A DNA stretch of 64,000 nt from an uncultured Clostridia bacterium (lineage in GTDB: Bacteria > Bacillota > Clostridia > UMGS1810), in contig CAKSFP010000003.1 of assembly GCA_934454585.1 (NCBI GenBank), positions 86,448 to 150,447 of the forward strand, written 5' to 3'. This document shows positions 1-9,420 of this stretch, piece by piece. Both the position numbers and the translations under genes were made by a program. The notes under the pieces are model-generated. The model did no database searches. It had not been told where the DNA came from and saw only the letters and a program-made list of their open reading frames with translations. Every line of letters begins with the position of its first letter. Position 1 is the stretch's first letter.

Positions 1-5
1 TGTGA

Positions 6-23
6 GCGCCCCGTTTGGGGCGC
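6..23 (-). terminator. GC-rich hairpin after the terminal SLH gene
   Basis: A perfect 7-bp stem (GCGCCCC/GGGGCGC) with a 4-nt loop lies 29 bp beyond the stop codon of the 882-residue SLH protein gene. It is placed where the transcript of region 1 would end. No T-run is visible because the window starts five bases further on, so whether it is an intrinsic terminator cannot be settled. Confidence 0.5.
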
Positions 24-51
24 ATATGGAATCAAACATTGTCTCGCTCTC

Positions 52-2700
52 CTATTTATACACAATAATGTCTTTGACCGTGATATATCTGTAATGCACA
101 ATAACCCTTGACGCATTTGCCGCGCCCACGCTGTGAGCGTCCTTGATGTCGGCGACGGAGCCGCCGTACACCCTGCCTTCACGGCCGCTGCCGTCAAACA
201 CCGTCACCTTGTATGACTTGGTTTCTATCACTTCGTCATAGTCAGTCACATCCTCGCTGCCGGACGCACTTAAGGAAATTGCCGTGCCGTCCTTTGCCAC
301 GGCATAGCCGAATGTGCAGTTGAATTTCTGCGAGAAGTTTGTCGAATCGACAAATCTGCTGTCAGACTGCCATTTGCCGCCCTGGCTTGTGGGTGTGCCG
401 CCCTTGCTGTAGTCATAAACCATAACGATGTTGTTTATATCGCCCCTGAAATCCGTGCCGATTGCTATGGTGTCACCTTTATCGGGCATAGTGCCCGAAA
501 ATCCGCTTGCCACACAGAGAGAGACCTCTGCGCCGCCGCGCATACCCGTGATTCTCTTTGCGCTCACGCCATCGGAATTGAGTCCGTTTGTCACCTTGGA
601 CACAAGCATGATGTTGGTGTTGGAGTCATACGGCACGGAACCGTCGTCATACACAACCGCCGCGTCCTGATAGATGTGTGATGCATTGGTCTTATATGCC
701 TTTATGGTGTAGCCTATGTCCGAAATGAACTTTGACTGCGGCAGCACACGGAACTGCGAATCGTCATAACTGCCGGACTCTATAACGCTGTCGCCCGGCA
801 CCCAGAAGATGACCGTGTTTGCATTGAACAGATTTGCCATGCCGACCCTCATTATGCCGCCGCCCTGGGTGAATCCGCGCTGCGCATCGGGAGACGAGCT
901 GCTGTCGTCCACCTGTACGCTCTCTGTGAGCGAATTATATATATTGCCCTCGCCGAGTTCGGCGGTGTCTATGTCGCTGATGGCGCTGTTCTCGTCCGTC
1001 TTGTAGCGGATGAGTTGGATTTTTACCTTATTCCCCTCGGACAGGGCGTTTGTTATGTCGGCATCTTTGTCAAGCTGTTTGCCGTCTATCTTCACCCTGT
1101 CGCGGAAGTCGTAAATATGCATTGCTCCGTCCTGACCGAAGATTTTTGCCTGCACCTTGGTGTCGAGCGCGCCCTTGGTCTGCAATCCTATGAGATAGCC
1201 GAAACCATACTGCGCCGTGCCCACAGTAACATATGATATTTCGGAGTATGCATTGATAAGGAATGTGCAACTATCGCCCACCCTTGCATTGTTCGCAAAC
1301 TCCGTCTCATATGCCTTGTTCACACAGTATTCCGTACCGTCGACAGTGACATACACTCTGCCGCCGTTCTCGCCTATCGACTCAATTGCACCGCTTATGC
1401 TCTGCGAACCCGTGACAACCTCGATGTAATCGCCGCAGTGCGCCACGGATACCACGGTTCCGGCCGCCACGGACGCAAGGTTCACCCTCTCGTGCTTTGC
1501 ATTGTATATGCGCGCATGCTTGATATCGTCAAGCTCATAGCTCACACCGCTGCGCTTGTCGTATATCACGGACTGTGCATTGTCGGTAAAACCGACCACG
1601 CAGTCGCGGTAGTCCTTTATCAGAGCATACTCCCACTTGCCGTCCCTGTCCGCATCGCACAGGAGAACATAGCCGTTTTCTATATTGTTGAAATAATTTC
1701 TGATATCAGTTGTCACAACGGCGCCGTTGTAGTTTACGGTGACACTGCGCGGCAGAGTCTCGCCCGATTTTTTTGTGAAATTGTCGTCAGTGTAGTATGT
1801 AAGTCTGTAGTTTGAATCCAGCGAATCAAGCTTTTTCGCATCTATCTCAAAATTGTGTTCGTCACTGCTGACCGCCGCGAAGTACACGCTGCCCTTGGCA
1901 CTGCCATTGTCCTTAAAAAGAATCTTAACCTCTCTGCCGAGATAGCCGCCGGGATAATTAATCTCACTTGCGCAATACAACACTCCGTCCACGCAGATTT
2001 CATCCTCCCCCGCGCCGGAGGTGCCGAAACTCATGCCGTCCGCAGATGACACAAATCCCTCTGCAGTGCGCAGATTGTGATAGATGTAAAATATAGTATT
2101 ATCGTTATCGTCGGTGTAGGTCACGCGGTTGTTGCCGATTGATTCCACCTCAAAGAAGGGCACCTCGCCGGCATCGGCAAAGAGCGACACCATGTCGCGC
2201 ACGGTAAGATATCCCTCCGTGCCGACGGTCGGCAGACCGATGTTCTTTGCCACCACAGAGTAACCTGTCGGATAGCCGCCCTTTGCCTGTGCCGCCGCAT
2301 CATAGCCGAGTATGCACTCGATTATCTTGTATGCCTGGGGCGCGGTGATTTTTTCGTTGGGCTCAAACAGCCTGTCCGCACCCACCGATATGTAGCCGCT
2401 TTGCGCAAAGCTGTTAATAAGCTTTGCGCCCCAGAATGACGAATCCACATCCACAAAATATTCCTCGGAGATATCCGGGTTCTCCGGCATGGCAATGAGC
2501 CTTGCCGCATATGCCACAAAATCTGCGCGGCTCACAGCCGCAGTCTCGTCCGAGATGTCGTTTTCGCTGATGACACCCAGGTTTATCAGCAGTTGTTTCT
2601 GATTTTCATAGTCAAAACTCGTCCTGTCCGCCGCAGATACGGAGAGTGCCGTCGCAATGAGCATGACTGCCGCCATGATTAAAACACGAATTTTTTTCAT
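52..2700 (-). CDS. Secreted SLH-domain protein, 882 aa, paralogue of the 881-aa protein in region 3
   Basis: Has a typical signal peptide (residues 1-23, cut after SVSA). Residues about 30-190 carry two to three SLH repeats, seen as the SRADFVAYAARL and FEPNEKITAPQAYKIIECIL motifs. SLH repeats bind pyruvylated secondary wall polymer, so the protein probably sits on the cell wall. The remaining 690 or so residues look beta-rich and match no family I recognise. The same layout, length and a similar C-terminus (RVIVHYRYITVKDIIVYK here, KVLVITKWGYKEDLFIFN there) occur in the protein at 47138-49783. It is the last gene of the locus, 6 bp after the previous stop, with a strong GGGGAGG ribosome site. 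The function of the large domain is unknown; a structural S-layer or glycan-binding role is a guess. Confidence 0.85.
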   Translation of the reverse strand: MKKIRVLIMAAVMLIATALSVSAADRTSFDYENQKQLLINLGVISENDISDETAAVSRADFVAYAARLIAMPENPDISEEYFVDVDSSFWGAKLINSFAQSGYISVGADRLFEPNEKITAPQAYKIIECILGYDAAAQAKGGYPTGYSVVAKNIGLPTVGTEGYLTVRDMVSLFADAGEVPFFEVESIGNNRVTYTDDNDNTIFYIYHNLRTAEGFVSSADGMSFGTSGAGEDEICVDGVLYCASEINYPGGYLGREVKILFKDNGSAKGSVYFAAVSSDEHNFEIDAKKLDSLDSNYRLTYYTDDNFTKKSGETLPRSVTVNYNGAVVTTDIRNYFNNIENGYVLLCDADRDGKWEYALIKDYRDCVVGFTDNAQSVIYDKRSGVSYELDDIKHARIYNAKHERVNLASVAAGTVVSVAHCGDYIEVVTGSQSISGAIESIGENGGRVYVTVDGTEYCVNKAYETEFANNARVGDSCTFLINAYSEISYVTVGTAQYGFGYLIGLQTKGALDTKVQAKIFGQDGAMHIYDFRDRVKIDGKQLDKDADITNALSEGNKVKIQLIRYKTDENSAISDIDTAELGEGNIYNSLTESVQVDDSSSSPDAQRGFTQGGGIMRVGMANLFNANTVIFWVPGDSVIESGSYDDSQFRVLPQSKFISDIGYTIKAYKTNASHIYQDAAVVYDDGSVPYDSNTNIMLVSKVTNGLNSDGVSAKRITGMRGGAEVSLCVASGFSGTMPDKGDTIAIGTDFRGDINNIVMVYDYSKGGTPTSQGGKWQSDSRFVDSTNFSQKFNCTFGYAVAKDGTAISLSASGSEDVTDYDEVIETKSYKVTVFDGSGREGRVYGGSVADIKDAHSVGAANASRVIVHYRYITVKDIIVYK

Positions 2701-2706
2701 TATTTC

Positions 2707-4335
2707 TTACCTCCCCGCATAGTTCATGGTGTTATATATCATCTGTGCCGCCTCTGCACGCATTGCACTTTCAGTCGGCTTGAAAAATCCGTTTTCGTCT
2801 CCGCGAACTATGCCTGCCGCGGCTAGTGCCGACACCGCCTTTGCCGCATAATCGGATATTCGATCCGCATCGGCATATCCGAGTGACACCTCACCTGAGT
2901 CGGTCATGACACCTTTTTTGACAAGTGCGTTATAGCACATCACCGCCATGTCCTGACGGCTTATCCTCCCGCCGACACCGAATTTATCGTCACTTATGCC
3001 CTTGACTATGCCTGCAAGATAAGCCTTGCGCACATATGGTTCGAACCAGTCATTCGCCGACACATCGGCAAAGCTTATGCTTCCGTACAGTTCCTCAAAG
3101 CGAATGCCGCCGAGCAGCATTTTCACAAACTCCTCGCGCAGTACGCTGTCCGCCGGAGCAAAGATTCCGTCCGCCTTGCCGCTCACTATGGATTGGGTGC
3201 GGAGCGAATCGACAGCCGCTGCCGCCCATTCAAAGCCTGCCATGTCCGCAAATGCCGCCGGAGTGCGGTCTATGGGGGTGGGTGCAACCGTTCCGCCGTC
3301 CACTGTTATGTTCGACAGCGAACCGCCGCCCGACGAGCCGCCTTTGCCGCCGCTGCCGCCACCGCCGCCGGGAGTCGGAGTCACCGGGTCAACCCAGGTG
3401 TTCACGCCCGTTGCGGCTATACTTTCGTAGTCCTTGCCGATTATGCTTTGCGCAAATTTGTCCGTCACTCTTGCAGAATCTATGCCAAGGAGCGCCGCAT
3501 TGTCGATAAGGCTTTCTCTGACATAACCCGTGCCGTCCGCATGGCGTATAACTCCGAGGCAGACAACCTCTGCCGCCGCTTTGTCAAATGAATCAAAATC
3601 GGCTGCGGACTTCATCTTTGAATCTATATATGCCTTCGCCGTATCGTCAAAAAAGTCTTTTTGCAAATATTTCGTCACGCTCTGCGGAAGATTCAGTTTG
3701 TCCGCAACTGCGGTGAAAGTCGCTTTGCCGCCGTTTACGCACTCTATGGCGAGCGCTTTTTCTATTGTCTGCATAGCGGACTCATAGTCCGTCACTTTGT
3801 CCTTAGTCACGCTTGCAAAGAATATCTTTGCGGCGTTTGACGCATCGGCAGTGCCCACAAGCGCACCGTCAAGTCCGAGTGCATCCGCATCCGATGACAA
3901 AAGGAGCGCAAAATCGACTGGGCGATCATCTTCCGCCTTGTCGAATATCGCCGCAAGCTTGGAGATTGCCGCCTCATTCTCGGTTTTGTTTACATACCTG
4001 ATTGAGGAGTGTTTCAATTCGGCATCTTTTGAACCGAAGTAAACCTCATATTCGCCGCTTTTTGTGCCGATGTCGAAATCAACGGTGAATTTGCCCTCGG
4101 CATCCGTCACTGTCTGGCGATAACCCACGCAGAGTTCGGTCGGGTTTGCCGACGAATTAAACTTCTCCGGCGTGACACCGCCCTTGAGCACTGTCACGCT
4201 CACGGCAGTGTTCTTTGCGGCAATATCGGAAATCCGAGCTGCGCCGTCACTGAAAATGACATCATCTGCGGCATATGCGCCGCCGGCACACACAAGCGCC
4301 ATTGCGGCGAGCACCGATAACAGTTGTTTTTTCAT
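2707..4335 (-). CDS. Secreted protein with Gly/Ser linker and three C-terminal SLH repeats
   Basis: ATG at 4335 was chosen because GGGGGA lies 8 nt upstream and the signal peptide begins there (MKKQLLSVLAAMAL, cut near AYA). A short beta-type domain (about 30-100) is followed by a mainly helical region (about 105-320), then a glycine/serine-rich linker, then three SLH repeats (about 360-542) with SLH-like motifs such as FADVSANDWFEPYVRKAY. The start follows the TGA of the upstream GH39-like gene by one base, implying translational coupling. The protein at 49785-52784 has the same order of helical region, Gly-rich linker and SLH triplet, so the two surface loci each carry a version. No catalytic motif is seen; a wall-bound scaffold or glycan-capture role is inferred. 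Confidence 0.85.
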   Translation of the reverse strand: MKKQLLSVLAAMALVCAGGAYAADDVIFSDGAARISDIAAKNTAVSVTVLKGGVTPEKFNSSANPTELCVGYRQTVTDAEGKFTVDFDIGTKSGEYEVYFGSKDAELKHSSIRYVNKTENEAAISKLAAIFDKAEDDRPVDFALLLSSDADALGLDGALVGTADASNAAKIFFASVTKDKVTDYESAMQTIEKALAIECVNGGKATFTAVADKLNLPQSVTKYLQKDFFDDTAKAYIDSKMKSAADFDSFDKAAAEVVCLGVIRHADGTGYVRESLIDNAALLGIDSARVTDKFAQSIIGKDYESIAATGVNTWVDPVTPTPGGGGGSGGKGGSSGGGSLSNITVDGGTVAPTPIDRTPAAFADMAGFEWAAAAVDSLRTQSIVSGKADGIFAPADSVLREEFVKMLLGGIRFEELYGSISFADVSANDWFEPYVRKAYLAGIVKGISDDKFGVGGRISRQDMAVMCYNALVKKGVMTDSGEVSLGYADADRISDYAAKAVSALAAAGIVRGDENGFFKPTESAMRAEAAQMIYNTMNYAGR

Positions 4336-4336
4336 A

Positions 4337-6631
4337 TCAATTTCCCCCTTCATGCTTTAGATGAATGTTTCTGCCGAGCGGAGTCATGTTTGTGAGTGAC
4401 TTGAGTATATAAAACCCTGCCTCATCCGCATCCGCAAACGAATCTTTGGATATATCGGCGGAATACTTTCCGTCCGCATATGTCATGTTTTTTCTGTCTA
4501 TAATCTTAACGCTCTGTATTGCGCCGCCCTTATATGCCGCCGCAACCAGAACAAAATCTTCACAATTTTTATCGAAGACCCTCGCCTCCACCGTGACGGA
4601 ATCCGCATTGGCAAGGCTCTCCGTGCTGTTCACCTCGGCTCCGTTTGCAATGACGCTCAATTTTGCGAGCGCACTGCCATCCGCAGCGATTTTGAGCACT
4701 GTGTCGCGGCTTGCCATGCCGAGCCAAATGCTGTATTCTCCCGAGCCGCACGGGAATGAGAATCTAAGTGTGCGGTTGTCGCTCAGTGAATACTGATTCA
4801 GGTAGACAAGCTTGCCGTCAGAGTCAAAAACCTTTACGCCAATTGACTCGCCCTCGCTGCCGAGAGAGAATCTGCCGTCAACATACATTCTGCCGCCGCT
4901 CGCATAGGCGTTTATCTCCTCATCACCATGGTACACAACAGCGTATATCGGCTTCTCGCTTACGGTCAGGGTATACTCCGTGCCGTCAAACTGCGGCTCG
5001 ACGGTGTTGCCGTACATATCATAGAACACCGTGCGCCCGTCCTGTGCCGGGAAACTTATTTCCCCGCTGCCCTTGTAAGAACCTGTCGTGCCGGCAAAGA
5101 ACATATATGCGTCCTTGGTGCCGAAACGATCCTTGAAACCAAAGGTAGTTATATTGCCATCGGTCTGTGCCGATTCCGCCTCACAGTTGCCTATGATGCG
5201 GTTGAGGTTTGCCAAGGATATAAGCGACGGTTTTGCGGAATATGGGGTACGCGACTTGTGGTAATTCACTATACCGAGGTTATGTTCAAAATTGTCAGCA
5301 TCCTCGCCGTCGTTTGAAAAATCGTAAATATAGAACCTGTCGCCGGCGTTATAGGCACGCATCGCCGCGGCATACTTTGCAAGAAAAACCGCCTGCGTCT
5401 CGGCTCCGCCCAGTGTTTTCGTGGCGGAACAGCCGAACTCGGTGTGATAAATTTTCTTGCCGCCGCAGCCGTATTGTGAGAGCAGACTGCGCAGTTCGTC
5501 AGTCCTCGGCACTATCCGCGACACATCGCGCAAATAGTGGTGCACCGATATGATATCTATGTATTTGTACAGGTCAAACTCTCCGTCGCCGTCCACATCT
5601 GCCGAAAGGGCGTCCTGCATAAACTTGTACCCCTTAGCCTTGTTTGCGGCATTACCCGCATAGGCATAAGCCAGCGCAAACGCACTTATCTCCACATCGG
5701 GGAAATCCGTGTGAATCCTGTCGTACACCGCTTTTGCAAGCCGTGCATAGTCCTCACCCGTTGCGCCGTTTTTGTTAAAACCCTCAAGGTCCGGCTCGTT
5801 CCACAGCTCCACCGTGTGGATTCTGCCCTCGTTTTGGGAGAGAAAATTGTAGATGTAGTTTGCAAAAGCCGTCCGCGCCTCGTCCGTGACAGGAAAATTA
5901 TAATTTCCTTTTTTGTTGTCAATTTCCTCCTGAGTGCGCGGTATATACAAGTCGTTTCCGTAGCCTGCCATGGCGAGGACGCTCATTCCCTGTCCCTGCG
6001 CCGCGTCAAGATAAGCCTTGTTTGCACGGGTCTCGGCATATACGCCTTTTGTCTTGGGTTCCGCACCCGACCATGAGTAACCCTCGCGCAGGTGGTCTAT
6101 GCCGGCTTTTTTCATGATATATGTCCCGTCTGCCGCGTTTCGCTCCACGGTCCAGTTAAAGTGCGCTCCTATGCCGATGTACGAATCGTAGTCATCATAA
6201 TCCGCACGGGGACAGAGCGAAAAATCGGTGAAATAGCTGCCGAGATCTGACCCGTCCGCACCCGTTATATACACCCCGAGTGTATATACGCCGTATTTGC
6301 TCACGGACGGATAGCAGGGAGCTGTCGTGCCGCCCGGACTGAGGTTTATTGACGAAAATTTTGACGAAATCACTGTTTCGGAGGAATCTCTCACCTCATA
6401 ACGGACGGTGATTTTCTTTGCGGCGGATGACTGATTGTCAATCATGACATCTATCCGCGGAAAGTCTCCGTCAAAAAAGATGTTGCCCGGGCACGCTGAG
6501 GCAAAAGCGCACGATATATCCGTGCTTGCCGCCGCAGCGGTCAAAACCCGCGCGCCGCCGTGCGCACATGGTGCGGCGGCGGTGGTCAGCATTATTAAGG
6601 ATAGCAATATGGATTTTAATTTAAGGCGCAT
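4337..6631 (-). CDS. Secreted clan GH-A glycoside hydrolase, GH39-like, 764 aa
   Basis: Signal peptide is followed by an Ig-like N-terminal region (about 40-140) and a TIM barrel (about 150-490). The barrel shows the clan GH-A signature: acid/base Glu279 in VELWNEPDLEGF at the end of strand 4 and a probable nucleophile Glu398 in KIYHTEFG at strand 7. A C-terminal beta region (about 500-764) looks accessory. GH39 members are xylosidases, iduronidases or related exo-enzymes; the exact substrate cannot be read here. It shares catalytic layout with the 1124-residue protein of the same locus but lacks a CBM9-like tail. There is no SLH, so it is released or held indirectly. The gene is preceded by a 440-bp gap holding a repeat element, so it may have its own promoter. 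Confidence 0.85.
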   Translation of the reverse strand: MRLKLKSILLSLIMLTTAAAPCAHGGARVLTAAAASTDISCAFASACPGNIFFDGDFPRIDVMIDNQSSAAKKITVRYEVRDSSETVISSKFSSINLSPGGTTAPCYPSVSKYGVYTLGVYITGADGSDLGSYFTDFSLCPRADYDDYDSYIGIGAHFNWTVERNAADGTYIMKKAGIDHLREGYSWSGAEPKTKGVYAETRANKAYLDAAQGQGMSVLAMAGYGNDLYIPRTQEEIDNKKGNYNFPVTDEARTAFANYIYNFLSQNEGRIHTVELWNEPDLEGFNKNGATGEDYARLAKAVYDRIHTDFPDVEISAFALAYAYAGNAANKAKGYKFMQDALSADVDGDGEFDLYKYIDIISVHHYLRDVSRIVPRTDELRSLLSQYGCGGKKIYHTEFGCSATKTLGGAETQAVFLAKYAAAMRAYNAGDRFYIYDFSNDGEDADNFEHNLGIVNYHKSRTPYSAKPSLISLANLNRIIGNCEAESAQTDGNITTFGFKDRFGTKDAYMFFAGTTGSYKGSGEISFPAQDGRTVFYDMYGNTVEPQFDGTEYTLTVSEKPIYAVVYHGDEEINAYASGGRMYVDGRFSLGSEGESIGVKVFDSDGKLVYLNQYSLSDNRTLRFSFPCGSGEYSIWLGMASRDTVLKIAADGSALAKLSVIANGAEVNSTESLANADSVTVEARVFDKNCEDFVLVAAAYKGGAIQSVKIIDRKNMTYADGKYSADISKDSFADADEAGFYILKSLTNMTPLGRNIHLKHEGGN

Positions 6632-6668
6632 ATGCTGTACCGTCCTTTTGCAGATTGTATTTTATTCG

Positions 6669-7055
6669 ATTGTAAATTTATGAAAATGCACATTGCAAAC
6701 GCATTTCTCTTGTATGAATCATCTTATTTTTCTCCGCCTCATGAATCCCACCACCGCCTTTTTCATTGAATAATATTTTTTGTGAAAATATTATTCAATG
6801 GGCGGTCCCGTTCTCACCTGCCGGTTCGGTCGGCGATAAACGGTTGCCACAGGCAACCATCGCCCCTTTAGGCAAGGGAGGCTTTCTCCGCCGGCACAAA
6901 CTATCGACCGAGCGAAAGGCTCCCTTGCCCTAAAGGGAGCTGGCGGCTCATATAATATTATTTTTTTGCAAAAATAATATTATATGGAAAAGCCGTCTGA
7001 GGGATTCAAAAGACGCAAAAAGTTATCCGCATTTTTTAGTTCGTAATTTTACAAT
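6669..7055. repeat. Miniature inverted-repeat element, expanded copy
   Basis: This fills the 440-bp gap between the GH39-like and LamG genes (6632-7071), which holds no gene. Ends are inverted (ATTGTAAATTTA at left, TAATTTTACAAT at right), with nested TGAATCCC/GGGATTCA and CTCCCTT/AAGGGAG arms inside. It is the same family as the copy at 25522-25785, sharing the blocks GCAAGGGAGGCTTTCTCC, CGACCGAGCGAAAGGCTCCC and AAAGTTATCC. It is about 120 bp longer, mainly through a perfect 16-bp hairpin (6764-6779/6785-6800), a perfect 17-bp hairpin (6949-6965/6970-6986) and a stem at 6832-6864. No target duplication is clear for this copy. Such palindromic elements are, from memory, frequent between genes in Oscillospiraceae-type genomes. 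Confidence 0.85.
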
Positions 7056-7071
7056 CACCTGTAGATTATTT

Positions 7072-9402
7072 TCAATATTCCCTGACTTCCGTCATGGGTG
7101 CGCGGTCCAATGTGCTCCAGAGGTACACATAAGCCTTGTCAAACACAGTGCCCTCGGGCACGGTGAAGTCAAAGCCGACGCTATCGCTGCCGAGTTTGCT
7201 CATATCCACAATGCCGTGCGCCATGTAAGCGATTCTGCCGCCGTTCTCCAGCACCGCGGTGAGCAATGCGCTGCCGCAAGCCGCGCTGTTCTCGGTGAGC
7301 ACATAATCCGCTCTCACGCTCACCGTGCCGCCGATTTGTGCGGCACTTGCCACTTCGGCACCGTCCCTTGTCACACTAAGACCCATTATGTTGAGTCCGC
7401 CTTTGTCCGTGACAAATTCTTTGATGAAATCGGCGTCGCACACCTGATCAAATACATCGGTGTAACCCGATTTTACTGTCAATTCATAAATACTCTCGCT
7501 GTCAAAATACCCTTTTGCCGGCGCCACGGTCAAAAACTTGTTTGCCGCGTCCCATGTCTCGCTTATTTCCTCGGTCTCTCCGCTTGTTTTGTTCACAAGT
7601 TCGGCTGTAGGGACAACGGAGAGCGAATTGTTAAACTTAACCCTTATCGACTTTGCCGATGACGGAAGTTTTCCATCAATCACCTCGCCGCCGATGCCGA
7701 GCGCATCTGCCGCGGCAACGCCGCAGTCGCTCTGATATATGTCGAAATTATCGAGTAATATTGCGCCGGAGGGAGTGGAATTGAAGAATGAAATACCTCC
7801 TATGCCGCCGTCCGCTGTGCCTATGAGGAAAGGAACGGCAGTTGTCTGCGCAGATTTCACTCCGTCAATCTCCATGTTAAATGTCGCAGTGTCCATGTCT
7901 ATATTCAGCTTGCAATGGTGCCACTCGCCGAAAGTCATATTCATTCCGTCACCGCTCTCGTCCGTCAGGTCGAATGTGTGTCCTGCGGATATCGCCGGTG
8001 GCACAATGCCGCCTTTGTCATAGTACATAAGCTTGCCCTTGCCGCCGGCTATGCCGAGCATCCACTTTCCATAAGTGGCGGTGCTGTTCTTATACACTAT
8101 ACCTATGCCCATGCCTGCGCTGAAGTTCATGTCAAATTCCGCGGTCAGTGTGCCGCTTGTTGCGCCGGTGTCAAACCATGCGCTCACTCGCGATCCTGTG
8201 TTGTTAATATATTTGTTGCCGCCGTCCTCTTCCACAACGGCAAAATTCTTTGCCGTTGTTCCGTATCCATGCATATTTGACGCGTCACTGCCGACCGTCT
8301 CGCCCTCAAAATCCGCCTTGAAATATGATATTTTCTCGGCAGATGCGACATCAACCGTGGAGAAATTCATCTCATATTTCGTGCAAACGCTGCCGGATGC
8401 CGCGGCACATTCGCCCACATTCAGACGATAGTCGCTGTTTTCGGCAAGTGCGCCGCCGTCTATCGAAAATATAAATTCATCTCCGAATGACGAATCGAGA
8501 GTGAGGGAAACCTGCGCATCATCGGTCAGATTTTTGAGAGAAACCGCCGCTGCAACGCTCTGAGCGTCCATGGTCTCGGAAAAACTTACAGAGATTTTGT
8601 TTGTGCGCGGAGACACTGCCGAAAGGCTTGTATTGTCCTTGCCGTTCGCCCTGATAAGCCGTATGCCCGATACCGCCGCCGGAGCGCGGTATATGCGTAT
8701 GTTGTCTATATATGCTTCCTTCTGGCTGTCGTCACAATCGCCTTTCAGCGGAGACCACTTAAAACCTATCCCTGCTATGCCGGAGAGATAGTCAAACCCC
8801 GTTACGGGCGCAGACTGCACACCGTCCATGCTCAGAACGGTTGTGCCGGCATCAAAATCCGCCTCAATGACTATGTGGTGCCATTTATTCGCCGTAAGTG
8901 CCATGTCCTGTGACGCACCGAGTGCGCGGTAGCCCTTGATATAGCTTTCGCTGCCGGCATTACCCAACGGCGGCTTTTTCGCACCGTTGGCAGTATATGC
9001 CTTGAGCCCCCGCTTCGGTGAGGAAAACTGAGTACCGATGCTGAATATTCCCTTGCCGTAGTCTCCGTAATTATCGCCGATTCTAAAAAGGCTCATGCTG
9101 AGTCCTCCCCAGCCCACGCGGACATCGAACTCAAAGTTATATCTGCCGCCCGTTAGCGCCTGTGCACTGTCGGAGGCAAACATTATCCGCGCAACGCCGT
9201 TCACCTTGTCAATCGACAGGCAGTGGCTGCCGTCCGCGGCATCAAGATCGGCAATTGCCGCGCCGTCCTTGGCGGTAAGCACGCCAATATTACCGTCCTC
9301 AAAGTCTATGTTCAGTATATCACTGCTCTCGGCAAAGCTCACTTGAATGAGCAGGCCGATGAGCATTGCAATGATCAAACTTATGCTGATGGTTTTTTTC
9401 AC
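7072..9402 (-). CDS. Secreted LamG/concanavalin-A-like multi-module protein, 776 aa (order A-Big-B-Big)
   Basis: GTG start with GAGGTGA 4 nt upstream and a clear signal peptide (KKTISISLIIAMLIGLL). Residues about 28-240 are a LamG/ConA-like jelly roll (module A, with IDFEDGNIG and YIDNIRIYRA edges). An SbsA/Big-type Ig-like domain (about 245-350) follows, then a second jelly roll of a different type (module B, about 355-565, FEGETVGS to LLDNFDIYQ) and another Ig-like region with a beta tail. The next gene upstream encodes both modules in swapped order. No catalytic residues are evident, so a glycan-binding role on secreted enzymes or on the wall is likely. There is no SLH and no sortase motif, so the means of attachment is unclear. 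Confidence 0.8.
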   Translation of the reverse strand: MKKTISISLIIAMLIGLLIQVSFAESSDILNIDFEDGNIGVLTAKDGAAIADLDAADGSHCLSIDKVNGVARIMFASDSAQALTGGRYNFEFDVRVGWGGLSMSLFRIGDNYGDYGKGIFSIGTQFSSPKRGLKAYTANGAKKPPLGNAGSESYIKGYRALGASQDMALTANKWHHIVIEADFDAGTTVLSMDGVQSAPVTGFDYLSGIAGIGFKWSPLKGDCDDSQKEAYIDNIRIYRAPAAVSGIRLIRANGKDNTSLSAVSPRTNKISVSFSETMDAQSVAAAVSLKNLTDDAQVSLTLDSSFGDEFIFSIDGGALAENSDYRLNVGECAAASGSVCTKYEMNFSTVDVASAEKISYFKADFEGETVGSDASNMHGYGTTAKNFAVVEEDGGNKYINNTGSRVSAWFDTGATSGTLTAEFDMNFSAGMGIGIVYKNSTATYGKWMLGIAGGKGKLMYYDKGGIVPPAISAGHTFDLTDESGDGMNMTFGEWHHCKLNIDMDTATFNMEIDGVKSAQTTAVPFLIGTADGGIGGISFFNSTPSGAILLDNFDIYQSDCGVAAADALGIGGEVIDGKLPSSAKSIRVKFNNSLSVVPTAELVNKTSGETEEISETWDAANKFLTVAPAKGYFDSESIYELTVKSGYTDVFDQVCDADFIKEFVTDKGGLNIMGLSVTRDGAEVASAAQIGGTVSVRADYVLTENSAACGSALLTAVLENGGRIAYMAHGIVDMSKLGSDSVGFDFTVPEGTVFDKAYVYLWSTLDRAPMTEVREY

Positions 9403-9420
9403 AAAATCACCTCGATTGTT

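Noticed and set aside
130..3600. Plus-strand frames of 60-160 codons opposite the SLH genes
   Set aside because: They mirror the codon bias of the minus-strand genes, lack ribosome sites and show no protein features.
6632..7071. CRISPR-like repeats or a structured RNA gene in the hairpin-rich gap
   Set aside because: No regularly spaced direct repeats occur; the structure is explained by an inverted-repeat element also found at 25.5 kb.
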